Shown: positions 43,497-53,454, counted from the first letter of the stretch. The stretch: DNA of 64,000 bases from Ruegeria sp. HKCCA6707 (GCF_013033515.1 NZ_WQEG01000013.1:1-64000); one strand, 5' to 3'. Notes: generated by a model not told the origin, from the sequence alone. Program-made: numbers and translations.

Positions 43497-44768
43497 ATGC
43501 AGAAACTGACCACCCAAGCTGAATGGATCACCCGCGCTCGGGCCGTGCTGCCCGCTGGCGGGTTCGGCAATTTCGACCCCGGCATCGTCATTGCGCGCGG
43601 CGACGGCAGCCGCGTCTGGGATGAGGATGGCAATGAATATATCGACTATCTGATCGGATCCGGGCCCATGCTGCTGGGTCACGGCCACCCCGAGGTTATG
43701 GAAGCTGTTCTGGAACAACTGCCCAAGGGCATGACGTTTTTTGCCAACAACGCCAAAGGCATCGAACTGGCCGAAACCATCATCGACGCCGTGCCCTGTT
43801 GCGAACAGGTTCGGTTCGTAGCCACCGGAGGCGAGGCGGACATGTACGCGATCCGCCTGGCGCGGGCTTATACCGGGCGCTCGAAAGTGCTGAAGTTTGA
43901 AGGCGGTTACCATGGTATGAGTGCCGAAGCGCAGATGAGCCTTGCGCCATCCAAACGCGTGAATTTTCCGCAACCTGTGCCCGACAGCGCAGGCATCCCG
44001 GACGCGGTAGCCCAAGAGGTTCTGGTCGCGCCCTATAACGATCTGGAGGCCGTGGCCGCGCTTTTGTCAGAGCATAAGGACATTGCTGCAATCATTGCCG
44101 AACCCCTGCAACGGATCATCCCGCCCGAGCCTGGCTATCTTCAGGGTCTGCGCGCGCTTTGTGACAAACATGGTGTCCTGCTGATCTTCGACGAAATCGT
44201 CACCGGATTTCGACTTGCTTATGGCGGCGCGCAGGAACGTTACGGTGTCACGCCCGACATTTGCACCCTGGGCAAAGTCATCGGCGGCGGGTTCCCCTTG
44301 GCGGCCCTTGGTGCCAGCGCCGAGATCATGAAGCATTTTGACAAATCCATTGTGGGCGATGACCGCTGGCTGATGCAGCTGGGCACGCTTTCAGGCAATC
44401 CGGTTGCAGCCGCAGCCGGTCTGAAAACGCTGGAGATCCTTAAGCGCCCGGGACAATACGACAGGCTGCGTGAAATCGGCACGGCACTGCAAGACATGCA
44501 GAGCCAAGCGCTGACCCAGGGCGATATCCCGCACCGCATTGTCGGTGACGCGGCCCTGTTTGATGTCTATTTCACCACATCGCCCTGCCGGGATTATCGA
44601 GAGGCCAGACATGATGACCCGGCGCGCAACAAAACCTATAATGACAGCTTGCGGGCCAGCGGCATCTTCAAATCTCCGGGCAAACTTTACCCCTCATTGG
44701 CGATAACGCGCGACGATCTGGACCAAACCCGCCATGCGGTCGAACAGGCCGTTGCCAGAATTCGCTGA
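43497..44768 (+). CDS. Class III aminotransferase (glutamate-1-semialdehyde aminomutase-like)
   Basis: The 423-residue PLP enzyme has the class III landmarks: VATGGEADMYAIRLAR, EGGYHGMS, LIFDEIVTGFR (PLP pyridine aspartate) and CTLGKVIGGGFP with the Schiff-base lysine. The closest general relatives are glutamate-1-semialdehyde aminomutases and beta-amino-acid or omega-aminotransferases. It is not the housekeeping hemL in this catabolic setting. It is three bases after the enolase-superfamily gene, so it is in the same operon and probably moves an amino group from a demethylated product. The C-terminus meets the dnaE2 operon tail to tail. Confidence 0.87.
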   Translation: MQKLTTQAEWITRARAVLPAGGFGNFDPGIVIARGDGSRVWDEDGNEYIDYLIGSGPMLLGHGHPEVMEAVLEQLPKGMTFFANNAKGIELAETIIDAVPCCEQVRFVATGGEADMYAIRLARAYTGRSKVLKFEGGYHGMSAEAQMSLAPSKRVNFPQPVPDSAGIPDAVAQEVLVAPYNDLEAVAALLSEHKDIAAIIAEPLQRIIPPEPGYLQGLRALCDKHGVLLIFDEIVTGFRLAYGGAQERYGVTPDICTLGKVIGGGFPLAALGASAEIMKHFDKSIVGDDRWLMQLGTLSGNPVAAAAGLKTLEILKRPGQYDRLREIGTALQDMQSQALTQGDIPHRIVGDAALFDVYFTTSPCRDYREARHDDPARNKTYNDSLRASGIFKSPGKLYPSLAITRDDLDQTRHAVEQAVARIR

Positions 44769-44796
44769 GGCTGCATCTTGCCCCGGACCCTTGCTG

Positions 44797-47700
44797 TCAG
44801 TGGAAATCACGGCTGGGGAACAATCGTTTGGCCTGATCGCGCGGATGCATGGCGCGGCTGGGGTAGCGCGCTGTCTTGGGGGTGTCGTCGGCCCTTGGTC
44901 CTTCGGTGGTCAGCGCTTCGGGCTGCGGATGGCCCAGCTCTGACAGCTTATGCGAGAGATCTTCGATCTCTTGCGCGATCAGATGGGTCACGATCCCCTC
45001 GCGTTGCAGATACCCCGTCACGCGCAGCAGGCGCGCGCCCATCACCGCCCGGCGGAACCGTTGATAGATCTGCTGCCAGACCACCACATTGCTGACCCCT
45101 GTTTCATCCTCAAGGGTCAGGAAAATCACGCCCGACGCAGTGCCGGGCCGTTGTCGCGTGATCACCAGGCCACACACACTGTGGCGCCCCAAGGCAATCT
45201 CGGGCAGGGATGCATGTGTCACAAGGCCGGGGATCGCAGGGCGCAACAGTTCCATCGGGTGGGCACGCAAGGTTAGCCGGGTCGAGACATAGTCTTCCAC
45301 CACCTCTTCCCCCAGATGCATGGCGGGCAGTTGCACATCCGGTTCCTGAATCGCCTCGCCATCAATGGGGTCATTGAACAAGGGCAATGGCGCCGGGCTT
45401 TGAATGGCCTTCACCTGCCACAGCGCATCGCGACGTGTCAGGCCCATATCTGCAAACGCATCCGCCTCGGCCAGATGTGTCAGCACCGCAGGACGTACCC
45501 CGGCGCGCAGCCAAAGCGCCTCGGGGTCGGGATAGCCATTGCCGCGCGCGGCCACAATCCATTCGGCGTCTTCTTCTTTGAACCCTTTAATTTGGCGAAA
45601 TCCAAGCCGCAGGGCCAAGGCGCCATCGGGGCGGCGCTCCAGCGTGTTGTCCCATTGGGAATGGTTCACGCAGATCGGACGGGTTTCGACCCCATGTTCG
45701 CGGACATCCCGCACAATCTGGGCAGGCGCGTAAAACCCCATCGGCTGGGAATTGAGCAAGGCACAGGCAAAAATCGCCGGGTGGTGGCATTTCAACCAGG
45801 CCGACACATAGGCCAGCATGGCAAAGGCGGCGGCGTGACTTTCGGGAAAACCATAATCCGCGAACCCTTCGATCTGACCAAAACAGCGCTCGGCCACTTC
45901 CAGAGGATAGCCGTTATCCAGCATACCTTTGATGAACTTGTCACGATGTGTCCCGATTGTGCCCATGCGCCGGAAGGACGCGAGCGAGCGGCGCAAATGA
46001 TCCGCCTCTTCAGCGGAAAACCCGGCGCCGACGACGGCGATTTGCAAGGCCTGTTCCTGAAACAGCGGCACGCCCAAAGTGCGCCGGGTCACCTCTTCCA
46101 GCGCCGGACCAAAGGGCTCAACCTGTTCCAGCCCGTTGCGACGGCGAATATAGGGCTGCACCATATCACCCTGGATCGGACCCGGGCGGACAATGGCGAC
46201 CTCGATCACCAGATCATAGAACTCACGCGGTCGCATCCGGGGCAGGAAATTCATCTGTGCCCGGCTTTCCACCTGAAAGACCCCAACCGCATCGGCCCGG
46301 CAGAGCATGTCATAGGTCGCACGATCTCCTTGCGGGACCGTGGCGATGCTGTGGGTTATGTTTTCGTGCTGCTGCATCAACGCAAAGGATTTGCGAATAC
46401 AGCTGAGCATCCCCAGCCCCAGCACATCCACCTTGAGAATGCCCAAGGCATCAATGTCATCCTTGTCCCAGCAGATGACGGTGCGATCTTCCATCGCCGC
46501 GTTTTCAATGGGGGCCAGTTCGTCCAACCGCCCCTGGGTGATGACAAAACCACCCACATGCTGCGACAGGTGACGCGGGAAGCCGATGATCTCGCCGATC
46601 AGGCGAATGGTCTGCATCAGGCGGCGGTCACTTGGATCCAAACCAAGCTCGCGGATACGGTCCATATCCACGCCGCCATTGCTCATCCCCCAGATTTGGC
46701 TGGTCAGACCGGCGGTGACATCCTGAGACAAGCCCATCACCTTGCCAACCTCTCGAATGGCGGCACGAGTGCGGAAATGGATCACGGTGGCGCACAGCCC
46801 GGCGCGGTGGCGACCGTATTTCTCATAAATCCACTGGATCACCTCTTCACGCCGTTCATGTTCGAAATCCACATCGATATCCGGCGGCTCACCTCGGTAT
46901 TTCGAGACGAAACGCTCAAACACCATGGCGATCATGTCCGGGCTGACATCGGTGATCCCCAGAAGGTAACAGAGGATCGAATTGGCAGCAGACCCCCGCC
47001 CCTGGCACAGGATGTCCTGGGACCTTGCGAATTGCACAATGTCATGCACGGTCAGGAAATAGGCCGGAAAGTTCAGCTCTTTGACAACGGCCAGCTCTTT
47101 TTCCATCAGCTCAAGTGCCCGGGGGGGCGGGCCTTTGGGATAGCGGCGCCTTAGCCCTTCCTGTGCAAGCCGTTCCAAACGCTCTTGCGGTGTTTCCGTT
47201 ACCGTTTCTTCATGCGGGTATTCATAGGAAAGCTCGCCCAGATCAAAGCTGCATCTATCTGCAATTTCTACTGTCCGGCGCAGGGCAGCCGGATGCGCGC
47301 GAAAGATCCGCGCCATATCAGAGCCCGCCTTCAGACGGCGCTCGCCATTGGGCAAGGCGCGGGTGCCGATCTGATCAATCGTGATATGTTCACGTATACA
47401 GGTCAGCACATCCGCCAACTGCCGGCGACTGGCGCGGTGCATGATCACATCCCCCAAAGCCACCATCGGGGCCGAGCTTCGCCGGGCCAATTGGGCGCAG
47501 GCCGCCAGATAGGCTTGGTCACTGCCATCATAACGCGGAGCAGCCCCCAGAAAGACGTGCCCCGGAAAATGGCGGGCCAGCTTTTGAATATCTGCGGTCG
47601 CGGCGCCCAACTTTGCCCCGGGCGCGGCAATCAGGATCATCCCCCTGCAGGCTGGCACCATATCCTGTGTGTAAAGCAGGCATTCGCCCTTTTCCGCCCG

Positions 47701-48132
47701 CTTCTTGCCCAGTGTCAGCAGGCGCGTCAGCCGTTTATAAGCCGCCCGATCACGCGGCAAAGCGATCCAGTCCACCGAACTGTCTTGCAAGACAAGACGG
47801 CACCCCACGATCAATTTCGGCAGCCGTTGCGCCTTGGGGTTTTCCAGCGGCCTGTGGTGCCCGACATCCTGGCGCGAGGATGAATCCACCTGCTGGTGAG
47901 ACCGGATTTTCAAAACGTCTTGCGTTTCCTGTTTGAGCTGTTTCAAAGCACTCCAGGCGCGCACAACCCCCGCCAAAGAGTTTTGATCGGTGATTGCAAG
48001 GGCCGACAGGCCAAGCTCTGCGGCGCGCAGCACCAGTTCTTCTGGATGGGACGCCCCAGTCAGGAAGGTGAAATTCGTGGTGACGCATAGCTCGGCATAG
48101 TCCTGCACACGCGTGCGATTGACGTCGGTCAT
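44797..48132 (-). CDS. dnaE2: Error-prone DNA polymerase DnaE2
   Basis: The 1111-residue C-family polymerase is of the DnaE2 (ImuC) type. The PHP domain lies at the N-terminus (TNFTFLTGASHPEELV, AITDQNSLAGVVRAW), the catalytic palm contains PDIDVDFEHERREEV and ends in an OB-fold. It lacks the beta-clamp and tau regions of the replicative enzyme. It copies across damaged DNA under SOS control with ImuB as the clamp-binding helper. Its ATG at 48132 overlaps the imuB stop (ATGA), so the two are coupled. A frame extension to 48186 is rejected. Confidence 0.93.
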   Translation of the reverse strand: MTDVNRTRVQDYAELCVTTNFTFLTGASHPEELVLRAAELGLSALAITDQNSLAGVVRAWSALKQLKQETQDVLKIRSHQQVDSSSRQDVGHHRPLENPKAQRLPKLIVGCRLVLQDSSVDWIALPRDRAAYKRLTRLLTLGKKRAEKGECLLYTQDMVPACRGMILIAAPGAKLGAATADIQKLARHFPGHVFLGAAPRYDGSDQAYLAACAQLARRSSAPMVALGDVIMHRASRRQLADVLTCIREHITIDQIGTRALPNGERRLKAGSDMARIFRAHPAALRRTVEIADRCSFDLGELSYEYPHEETVTETPQERLERLAQEGLRRRYPKGPPPRALELMEKELAVVKELNFPAYFLTVHDIVQFARSQDILCQGRGSAANSILCYLLGITDVSPDMIAMVFERFVSKYRGEPPDIDVDFEHERREEVIQWIYEKYGRHRAGLCATVIHFRTRAAIREVGKVMGLSQDVTAGLTSQIWGMSNGGVDMDRIRELGLDPSDRRLMQTIRLIGEIIGFPRHLSQHVGGFVITQGRLDELAPIENAAMEDRTVICWDKDDIDALGILKVDVLGLGMLSCIRKSFALMQQHENITHSIATVPQGDRATYDMLCRADAVGVFQVESRAQMNFLPRMRPREFYDLVIEVAIVRPGPIQGDMVQPYIRRRNGLEQVEPFGPALEEVTRRTLGVPLFQEQALQIAVVGAGFSAEEADHLRRSLASFRRMGTIGTHRDKFIKGMLDNGYPLEVAERCFGQIEGFADYGFPESHAAAFAMLAYVSAWLKCHHPAIFACALLNSQPMGFYAPAQIVRDVREHGVETRPICVNHSQWDNTLERRPDGALALRLGFRQIKGFKEEDAEWIVAARGNGYPDPEALWLRAGVRPAVLTHLAEADAFADMGLTRRDALWQVKAIQSPAPLPLFNDPIDGEAIQEPDVQLPAMHLGEEVVEDYVSTRLTLRAHPMELLRPAIPGLVTHASLPEIALGRHSVCGLVITRQRPGTASGVIFLTLEDETGVSNVVVWQQIYQRFRRAVMGARLLRVTGYLQREGIVTHLIAQEIEDLSHKLSELGHPQPEALTTEGPRADDTPKTARYPSRAMHPRDQAKRLFPSRDFH

Positions 48133-49619
48133 GCAAATTCCCCCTGTACGAACCAGCCGGGGTTTTGCGGCGTATAAAACAACCACAATCGGCGCCCTTG
48201 CCGCGTTTCGACCCGCCAGTAATCGCGCATCCCCGAGCGCCAGTTGTCATCCTCAAGCCACCATTCCGGCGCGATCCGTTCAGGCCCGGTTACCCGCTGG
48301 GTGGTCAGTGCCATGCGCCGCCACCGAAAGCGCGCAGGCGGACGCGCGCCTGATCCCGCGATCGGTTCAGGAGGAAACAGGCTGAGCGGGCGCGGCTGCG
48401 CACCAAACCCAGTCTCGGCAGGATCCGAATAAGCCGCAGGGGATATAATGAAACTGCGCTCGGGGATATGGCTGTCCGCCGGCAGAAAACGCTGGATGTT
48501 TTCCAATCCAATCCGCGTTCCAAGGCGTGACGTCAGATCATCCAGCTTATCTTTCCCGCCATCCGAAACATGGTTCATTTGCTGGACCGGCAGAGGCTCG
48601 ACCTGTGTGGCCTCAAGCCGCAACATATCAATACCAAAGCCCGCGTCGATCTCAGACAATCCACGCTGGAACAAAGGCAGGATACGCTTGGGATCGCGCA
48701 GCGGGCGGGCCAGACGCAGTTCGACCTGTTGTTGCCCCTGATCCACCCGGCGCAAACTCATACATAACCTGCGCGCGCCCATGTTTTGCGTGTTCAGCTT
48801 GGTGCAAAGCTGCTCCAACAGCCTCTGTGTACCTGCCATCACATCGTCAATCAGACCAATCGGCTCGGGGAGTGTTAAGCGCACGGCGTAATGCGGCGGG
48901 TCCGATTGCGGTGAAATCTCTTCGGGCTGTGCACCCAAAGCCTGATCCAGCCGCAGCAAAAGACCCGGACCAAACCGCCGCGTCAGCGGTCCGCGTGCCG
49001 CCTGCGCCAGATCACCGATGCAGCGCAACCCCAAACGCTGCAAGGCAACAGACATCTGCTCCTCCAACCGCAAACCGGCCACGGGCAGAGCTCTCAAGGC
49101 CTTCAGCGTATCACCGCGCGGTGCAATGCCTTCCCCGTAATGCGCCAGCGCCCAGGCCGCGCCGCGCGTATCAGCCAGACCAATCTGCACCGAAATGCCA
49201 ACCCGCATCAGACGGCTGCGCATATCGGCCAGCATTGCCTCTTCGCCACCAAACAGATGGGCCGACCCGGTGATATCCATCACCAGCCCGTCCTCACCTT
49301 CCAACCCAACCCACGGGCAATACCGCGTGGCCCAACGGCACAGACTGCGCAAAAACCTCTGATCCTGCTCGGGCTCTGCCACACGGCTTTGCAGATCGGG
49401 ACAAAACGCGCGCGCATCCGCATACGACATGCCCGGATGCAGCCCTTCTTTCAGCGCGGCTGTGTTCAAGCAATAAATCCTGTTGGCGTTTTGCAGTTTC
49501 GCCGTCAGAACGAACGGCCCCTCTACAGGACATGCGCGCAGAACCCGGTCACTCGCCAAGCGAGAAAACCACAAAGAAACAATACGACGCCCTTCGCCAT
49601 CGATCATACCAAGTACCAT
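48129..49619 (-). CDS. imuB: Y-family-like protein ImuB
   Basis: The 496-residue protein belongs to the ImuB branch of Y-family polymerases: RRIVSLWFSRLASDR near the start, GMSYADARAFCP, VMDITGSAHLFGGEE and the helix-hairpin region RLGLRCIGDLAQAARG. ImuB proteins have lost the polymerase active site and link DnaE2 to the sliding clamp. The C-terminal part (RPPARFRWRR and beyond) ends with WRVETRQGRRLWLFY as in the family. Alternative start ATG at 49607. The usual first gene of the cassette, imuA, is not upstream; an SOS box lies three bases before this start. Confidence 0.9.
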   Translation of the reverse strand: MVLGMIDGEGRRIVSLWFSRLASDRVLRACPVEGPFVLTAKLQNANRIYCLNTAALKEGLHPGMSYADARAFCPDLQSRVAEPEQDQRFLRSLCRWATRYCPWVGLEGEDGLVMDITGSAHLFGGEEAMLADMRSRLMRVGISVQIGLADTRGAAWALAHYGEGIAPRGDTLKALRALPVAGLRLEEQMSVALQRLGLRCIGDLAQAARGPLTRRFGPGLLLRLDQALGAQPEEISPQSDPPHYAVRLTLPEPIGLIDDVMAGTQRLLEQLCTKLNTQNMGARRLCMSLRRVDQGQQQVELRLARPLRDPKRILPLFQRGLSEIDAGFGIDMLRLEATQVEPLPVQQMNHVSDGGKDKLDDLTSRLGTRIGLENIQRFLPADSHIPERSFIISPAAYSDPAETGFGAQPRPLSLFPPEPIAGSGARPPARFRWRRMALTTQRVTGPERIAPEWWLEDDNWRSGMRDYWRVETRQGRRLWLFYTPQNPGWFVQGEFA

Positions 49620-49621
49620 TT

Positions 49622-49636
49622 GTTCGCTATTTGTTC
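49622..49636 (-). promoter_or_regulatory. LexA (SOS) box of the imuB-dnaE2 operon
   Basis: GTTC-N7-GTTC (GAAC-N7-GAAC on the coding strand) is the alphaproteobacterial LexA consensus, a perfect match. It lies three bases before the ATG at 49619, so the transcript must be nearly leaderless or translation begins at 49607. Confidence 0.75.
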
Positions 49637-50104
49637 TTTTTAGATTTCCATCGTCGAAGAGTCGAGTCCCTGACGTTACTCTCTTATTCTAAGCGGTCTT
49701 ATTATCGGTCTTCAGCGGAATATTGAGAGGCGAAGTGCGACCCCAAACCCGAAGATCAAACCCAGATTAGAAAGACTTGAAGAATTCCCAAGAACAGACA
49801 CCGACAGGACGCGATACCCAACGCGATCATGCACGGCGATCCTTGAACCAATCTCGAACATGGTCGCGATCCAATTCGCCCTGAGGGGCTGACAACGTGA
49901 AGACAATTCTCCCGGCGCGACCTTAAATCCTTGCGGCCAAAGGTCTAAAGGCAAAAAGCGACGCTTCGTTAAACTTGCAAAAGCTTCAAGAGAAATAGGT
50001 CACAGTGACTTTGGCAGCAAACGAGCGCTCGGCGCACTTTCACAGTTCCCAAAATAATCACACCATAGTAGTGACAAAAGGCAGAAATCAGTAAGTCGCG
50101 GGCA
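49637..50104. other. Intergenic region between imuB and the FkbM-like gene
   Basis: These 468 bases hold no credible frame on either strand. Base composition becomes visibly more A/T-rich from here to about 57.9 kb. No ImuA-like coding sequence is seen. It must contain the promoter of the gene at 50105. Confidence 0.5.
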
Positions 50105-51220
50105 ATGCAAGACAAACATAGTTCAAATTTCTTTGGGATAGATCTGCCAGAATCCGGCAAACGGTCCTCGTCCATCGATCAACTGAAACTGCTACGCAAG
50201 CTCTGCCCCCAACCTGCGCCAGTCCCCCTAATTCGTATCGGTCCGGGCCAAGACGGAACATACATCGTGCCAGACGACTTAACCGGCATTACTGCCTGTT
50301 TTTCTCCAGGTACAAATAATTTCAAAGACTTCGAGGACGTCCTTACACACCAATATGAAATAAGCGCATTCATGTACGACGGTGCCAATGAAGCTGACAG
50401 CATCCGAACTCCGTTAGTCAAAGGAAAGCAAAGCTTTGAGAAGCTCTGGCTTGACGTCGACGGAACAGAAAACAGCATTAGCCTTGACGATTGGGTCGCT
50501 CGGCATCAACCTAATTCCGGCGACGATCTTATGTTGCAGATTGATATCGAAGGCGCAGAGTATCGAAACCTACTCGCTTGCAGCGACGAAACTCTGAAAA
50601 GATTCCGCATCATTGTGATCGAAGTGCACGGGCTGGACCAAATGGTGAATGATGCCATTCTAGATGCAGTGCTATTGCCGTTCTTCGAGCGCTTAAATCA
50701 ATATCACACATGCGTCCATGCCCATCCGAACAACTACTTTAGGCCGTTCCATATTCCTGACCTGGAAATCTACGTACCACCCTTGTTGGAACTCACCTTT
50801 CTTCGGGACGACCGCTTCGAGAGAAAGGACCGTTTCGAAGTAGAATTGCCTCATCCGTTAGATATTCGCAGCAACGTCCGAACCAAACCACCCGTTTTTC
50901 TTGACGATTTCTTTCGTGGCAGACCCCCATCCGAGAAAGAGTCGTTGCAGATGCTCGAGGTTAGATCAAGTTGGCAGTTCCAAGAAGAGGCGCAACTGCT
51001 TGAGGAACGCTCCAACTTGGTTATTGAAAAACTGAAATCGGAAAAGGAAAAGTTCATTCGTGAACGAGACGTAGCACTGTCAGAGCGAAACGCTGCTTTT
51101 GCCGAACGGGACATCGCGCTGGCAGAGCGCGACACGTATCGCAGAAAACTCGCCCATGTCATAAGATATCCTTGGAAACACGCCGACAAGTTTATCAGGC
51201 GTAAGAAGACCAACGTCTAA
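50105..51220 (+). CDS. FkbM-like methyltransferase with C-terminal coiled coil
   Basis: The 371-residue protein has a central segment of FkbM type: LMLQIDIEGAEYRNLLA, then FRIIVIEVHGLD, the fold of S-adenosylmethionine-dependent methyltransferases, though the glycine-rich cofactor loop is weak. The last 90 residues form a charged coiled coil with seven-residue repeats (ERDVALS, ERNAAFA, ERDIALA, ERDTYRR), often seen fused to roseobacter polysaccharide enzymes. It probably modifies a surface glycan (inference). Start is uncertain: there is only a weak GCGGG upstream. The gene stands alone, with no glycosyltransferase around. Confidence 0.7.
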   Translation: MQDKHSSNFFGIDLPESGKRSSSIDQLKLLRKLCPQPAPVPLIRIGPGQDGTYIVPDDLTGITACFSPGTNNFKDFEDVLTHQYEISAFMYDGANEADSIRTPLVKGKQSFEKLWLDVDGTENSISLDDWVARHQPNSGDDLMLQIDIEGAEYRNLLACSDETLKRFRIIVIEVHGLDQMVNDAILDAVLLPFFERLNQYHTCVHAHPNNYFRPFHIPDLEIYVPPLLELTFLRDDRFERKDRFEVELPHPLDIRSNVRTKPPVFLDDFFRGRPPSEKESLQMLEVRSSWQFQEEAQLLEERSNLVIEKLKSEKEKFIRERDVALSERNAAFAERDIALAERDTYRRKLAHVIRYPWKHADKFIRRKKTNV

Positions 51221-51393
51221 AGGTATGTCGAACATTTTGGCCTTGGGCCGATACAGTATCTAAGTTTGTAGCCGCGAACGCCGAGATTTTGGCGAAATCA
51301 ACAGGCCTCACTTGTCGCTGATGCGGGCGCTGCAAAATGCGAATGAGCGGTTCAAGAAGTCTGTTACTATTTCTTGGATCTCGTCACGGCACG

Positions 51394-53454
51394 TCAATCC
51401 TCTGCCAGTGACCTGTCCAATAGGCTTTGGGCGCGGGCTTTCATTGCGACTGAGGCCGGATCCCCGTTTCGGGCCTGGTCTGCCGCCTCAAATGCAGCAA
51501 TAGCCTTTTGCAACTGCCCGGCCCGGTAGTGTGCAAGTCCCTGCTCGTAAGCGTTAATCCAAGCAATGGGTCCATCAAGCGCATCTCGCATCGCGAACAG
51601 TTCATAAACGACTATTTCTTCGGTGCGCCCTGACAAGTTAAGTGTGTCCAGTTCGCGAACCACTATCGAGTCGGCCGCCTGACGTCTCGTCTCCGGCCCG
51701 ATCAGGATCAGCGTGCCATAGTCTTTGTTGGACCCTTCCAATCGGCTGGCAACGTTCACGACATCACCAATCGCAGTGTAATTCAGACGCTGTTCTGAAC
51801 CGATGTTTCCGACCAGAGCCTCACCGCTGTTCAGCCCTATCCTGACGCGCAGCGGGTTGCCCGCCTCATCTTCAATTCCGGACGCGTCCACGGAAGCGAC
51901 AAGGTCCAACGCTGCGCGGCAGGCATGTTCAGCGTGGTTGGAATCGTTTCGTGGTGCGCCCCAAAATGCCATCACTGCATCGCCAATGAATTTATCAATC
52001 GTCCCACCGTTGTGAGTAATGGCCGAAGCGGCTGCGCTGAAAAAAGGTTCCATCAATTGGACGACATTAGGACCGAGTTTTTCTGACATTCCCGTGAAGC
52101 CAGCGACATCGCAAAACAGCACCGATATTCGCTTTATGTCCCCACCAGGCTGCGTCTTGATGCCTTCGGCAACCAGCATGCGCACCAGATCGGTCGGTAC
52201 ATACTTTCGGAATGCAGACAGACCTGCAGCCATGCTTGCGGTCGCCGCCGAGAGATTTTCAAGCTCAGACAGTTTGGAAGGCCTACGCTCGATCCGTTCG
52301 ACATCAAAGCGTTCAATGCTACCAAGGTCTTCAGCAATGCGCGCCAACGGATTTGCCACAACCCTGCGGATCAACCAGATGGCCAGCCCGCTTGCGAGGA
52401 CCACTACAACGATCAGCACGTAAACAAGGTTGATAAGCGTTTCATCGATACCCGAAAGAAAGGCCGCTTCAGGAATGACCGTGGCAACGCGCCAGCCGTA
52501 AAACCCCAGCGGCGTCAGCGCTACCGCATAAGGCACCCCGTCGACGACGATACGTTTCGTCAAAGTGCCCGGAGTATTCGTTTGGGGTTCAGCCAATAGC
52601 CTCTCGCCTGAGATCATGGCGGCTTCATAAAGCTTACCCTCGCCCATGCGTGCCGGTGTAGTTTCATCCGCTTCTGCATCAGGAACCGCTATGACTTTTC
52701 CGTCGGCGTTCAGAATAAACGCCGCACCAAACTCACCCGGTGCAAGCGTGGCGAGAAAGCGTGACAATCGGTCAGTTTCGATCGCCACCGCCAAAACCCC
52801 TTGCCGCGTTCGGTTAACATCTATCGGACCGGCAAAGGCGTAGATGGTTTTGTCTCTCTCTGGAAGATCTCTCGCTTCGATCCACCCGGCAGAGTTGAGC
52901 CCCATGAAGTTTTCAAACCAAGCATGTTCGCGCGGATCATAGGATGTTTCAGTAAAGGTCCGCTCTTCAAATTGGATGTCACCGGGAATGAAGATGTATC
53001 GGTCCTTCCTTAGCATTCGATCCCGGATATCCTCATCGATTTCAATCATCTCAAGCCCACCGTCACCCAAGCGATGTGACGCAAAAAAATTTCCATCGGG
53101 CCAGCCGAAGAAAATCCATGAGATATTCGGCTGCGCCTGCAATTGTGACAAAAAAACAAACTCTCGCTTGTCGGCCTGCCGTGTCGCGATAACGTTCTGA
53201 ACAAAGATAGTGCGAACGGCTGCCCAGGCGGCTTCTGCCGACCTGAGGGTCACGCCCACCTCGATACGGACGGTGTTCGCAATCTGGCTATTGATCTCAG
53301 CCGCTAGCATACGGCTGTTGTCGCGCGCTGTTGTCCACCACAAGGAATGCACGATAACCGTCGATACTCCGATGGACACGGCCACCAGAATTGACACAGC
53401 TATGCCCACGCTGAATCGCAAGTAAGTCTCCGATAGAAAAGTCAATTGCTTCAA
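51394..53454 (-). CDS. Membrane-bound class III cyclase with extracytoplasmic sensor domain
   Basis: The 686-residue protein has an N-terminal helix (about 15-38), a large extracytoplasmic region (about 40-345) with dCache-like pieces, a second helix (about 348-372), a HAMP-like linker and a cyclase domain (about 440-620). The catalytic pieces are FCDVAGFTGM and FIGDAVMAFWG (metal aspartates), LNYTAIGDVVNVASRL (adenine and transition-state residues). A short TPR-like tail (LAHYRAGQLQKAIAAFEAA) ends the protein. It should make cAMP in response to a periplasmic ligand. It is convergent with the FkbM-like gene. Confidence 0.9.
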   Translation of the reverse strand: MKQLTFLSETYLRFSVGIAVSILVAVSIGVSTVIVHSLWWTTARDNSRMLAAEINSQIANTVRIEVGVTLRSAEAAWAAVRTIFVQNVIATRQADKREFVFLSQLQAQPNISWIFFGWPDGNFFASHRLGDGGLEMIEIDEDIRDRMLRKDRYIFIPGDIQFEERTFTETSYDPREHAWFENFMGLNSAGWIEARDLPERDKTIYAFAGPIDVNRTRQGVLAVAIETDRLSRFLATLAPGEFGAAFILNADGKVIAVPDAEADETTPARMGEGKLYEAAMISGERLLAEPQTNTPGTLTKRIVVDGVPYAVALTPLGFYGWRVATVIPEAAFLSGIDETLINLVYVLIVVVVLASGLAIWLIRRVVANPLARIAEDLGSIERFDVERIERRPSKLSELENLSAATASMAAGLSAFRKYVPTDLVRMLVAEGIKTQPGGDIKRISVLFCDVAGFTGMSEKLGPNVVQLMEPFFSAAASAITHNGGTIDKFIGDAVMAFWGAPRNDSNHAEHACRAALDLVASVDASGIEDEAGNPLRVRIGLNSGEALVGNIGSEQRLNYTAIGDVVNVASRLEGSNKDYGTLILIGPETRRQAADSIVVRELDTLNLSGRTEEIVVYELFAMRDALDGPIAWINAYEQGLAHYRAGQLQKAIAAFEAADQARNGDPASVAMKARAQSLLDRSLAED

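Noticed and set aside
45316-47154. 612-codon frame antisense to dnaE2
   Set aside because: A shadow of the high-G/C dnaE2 gene; dnaE2 has clear motifs in its own frame.
49655-49675. tRNA-like T-loop sequence GTCGAGTCCC
   Set aside because: No acceptor, D or anticodon stems could be drawn around it.
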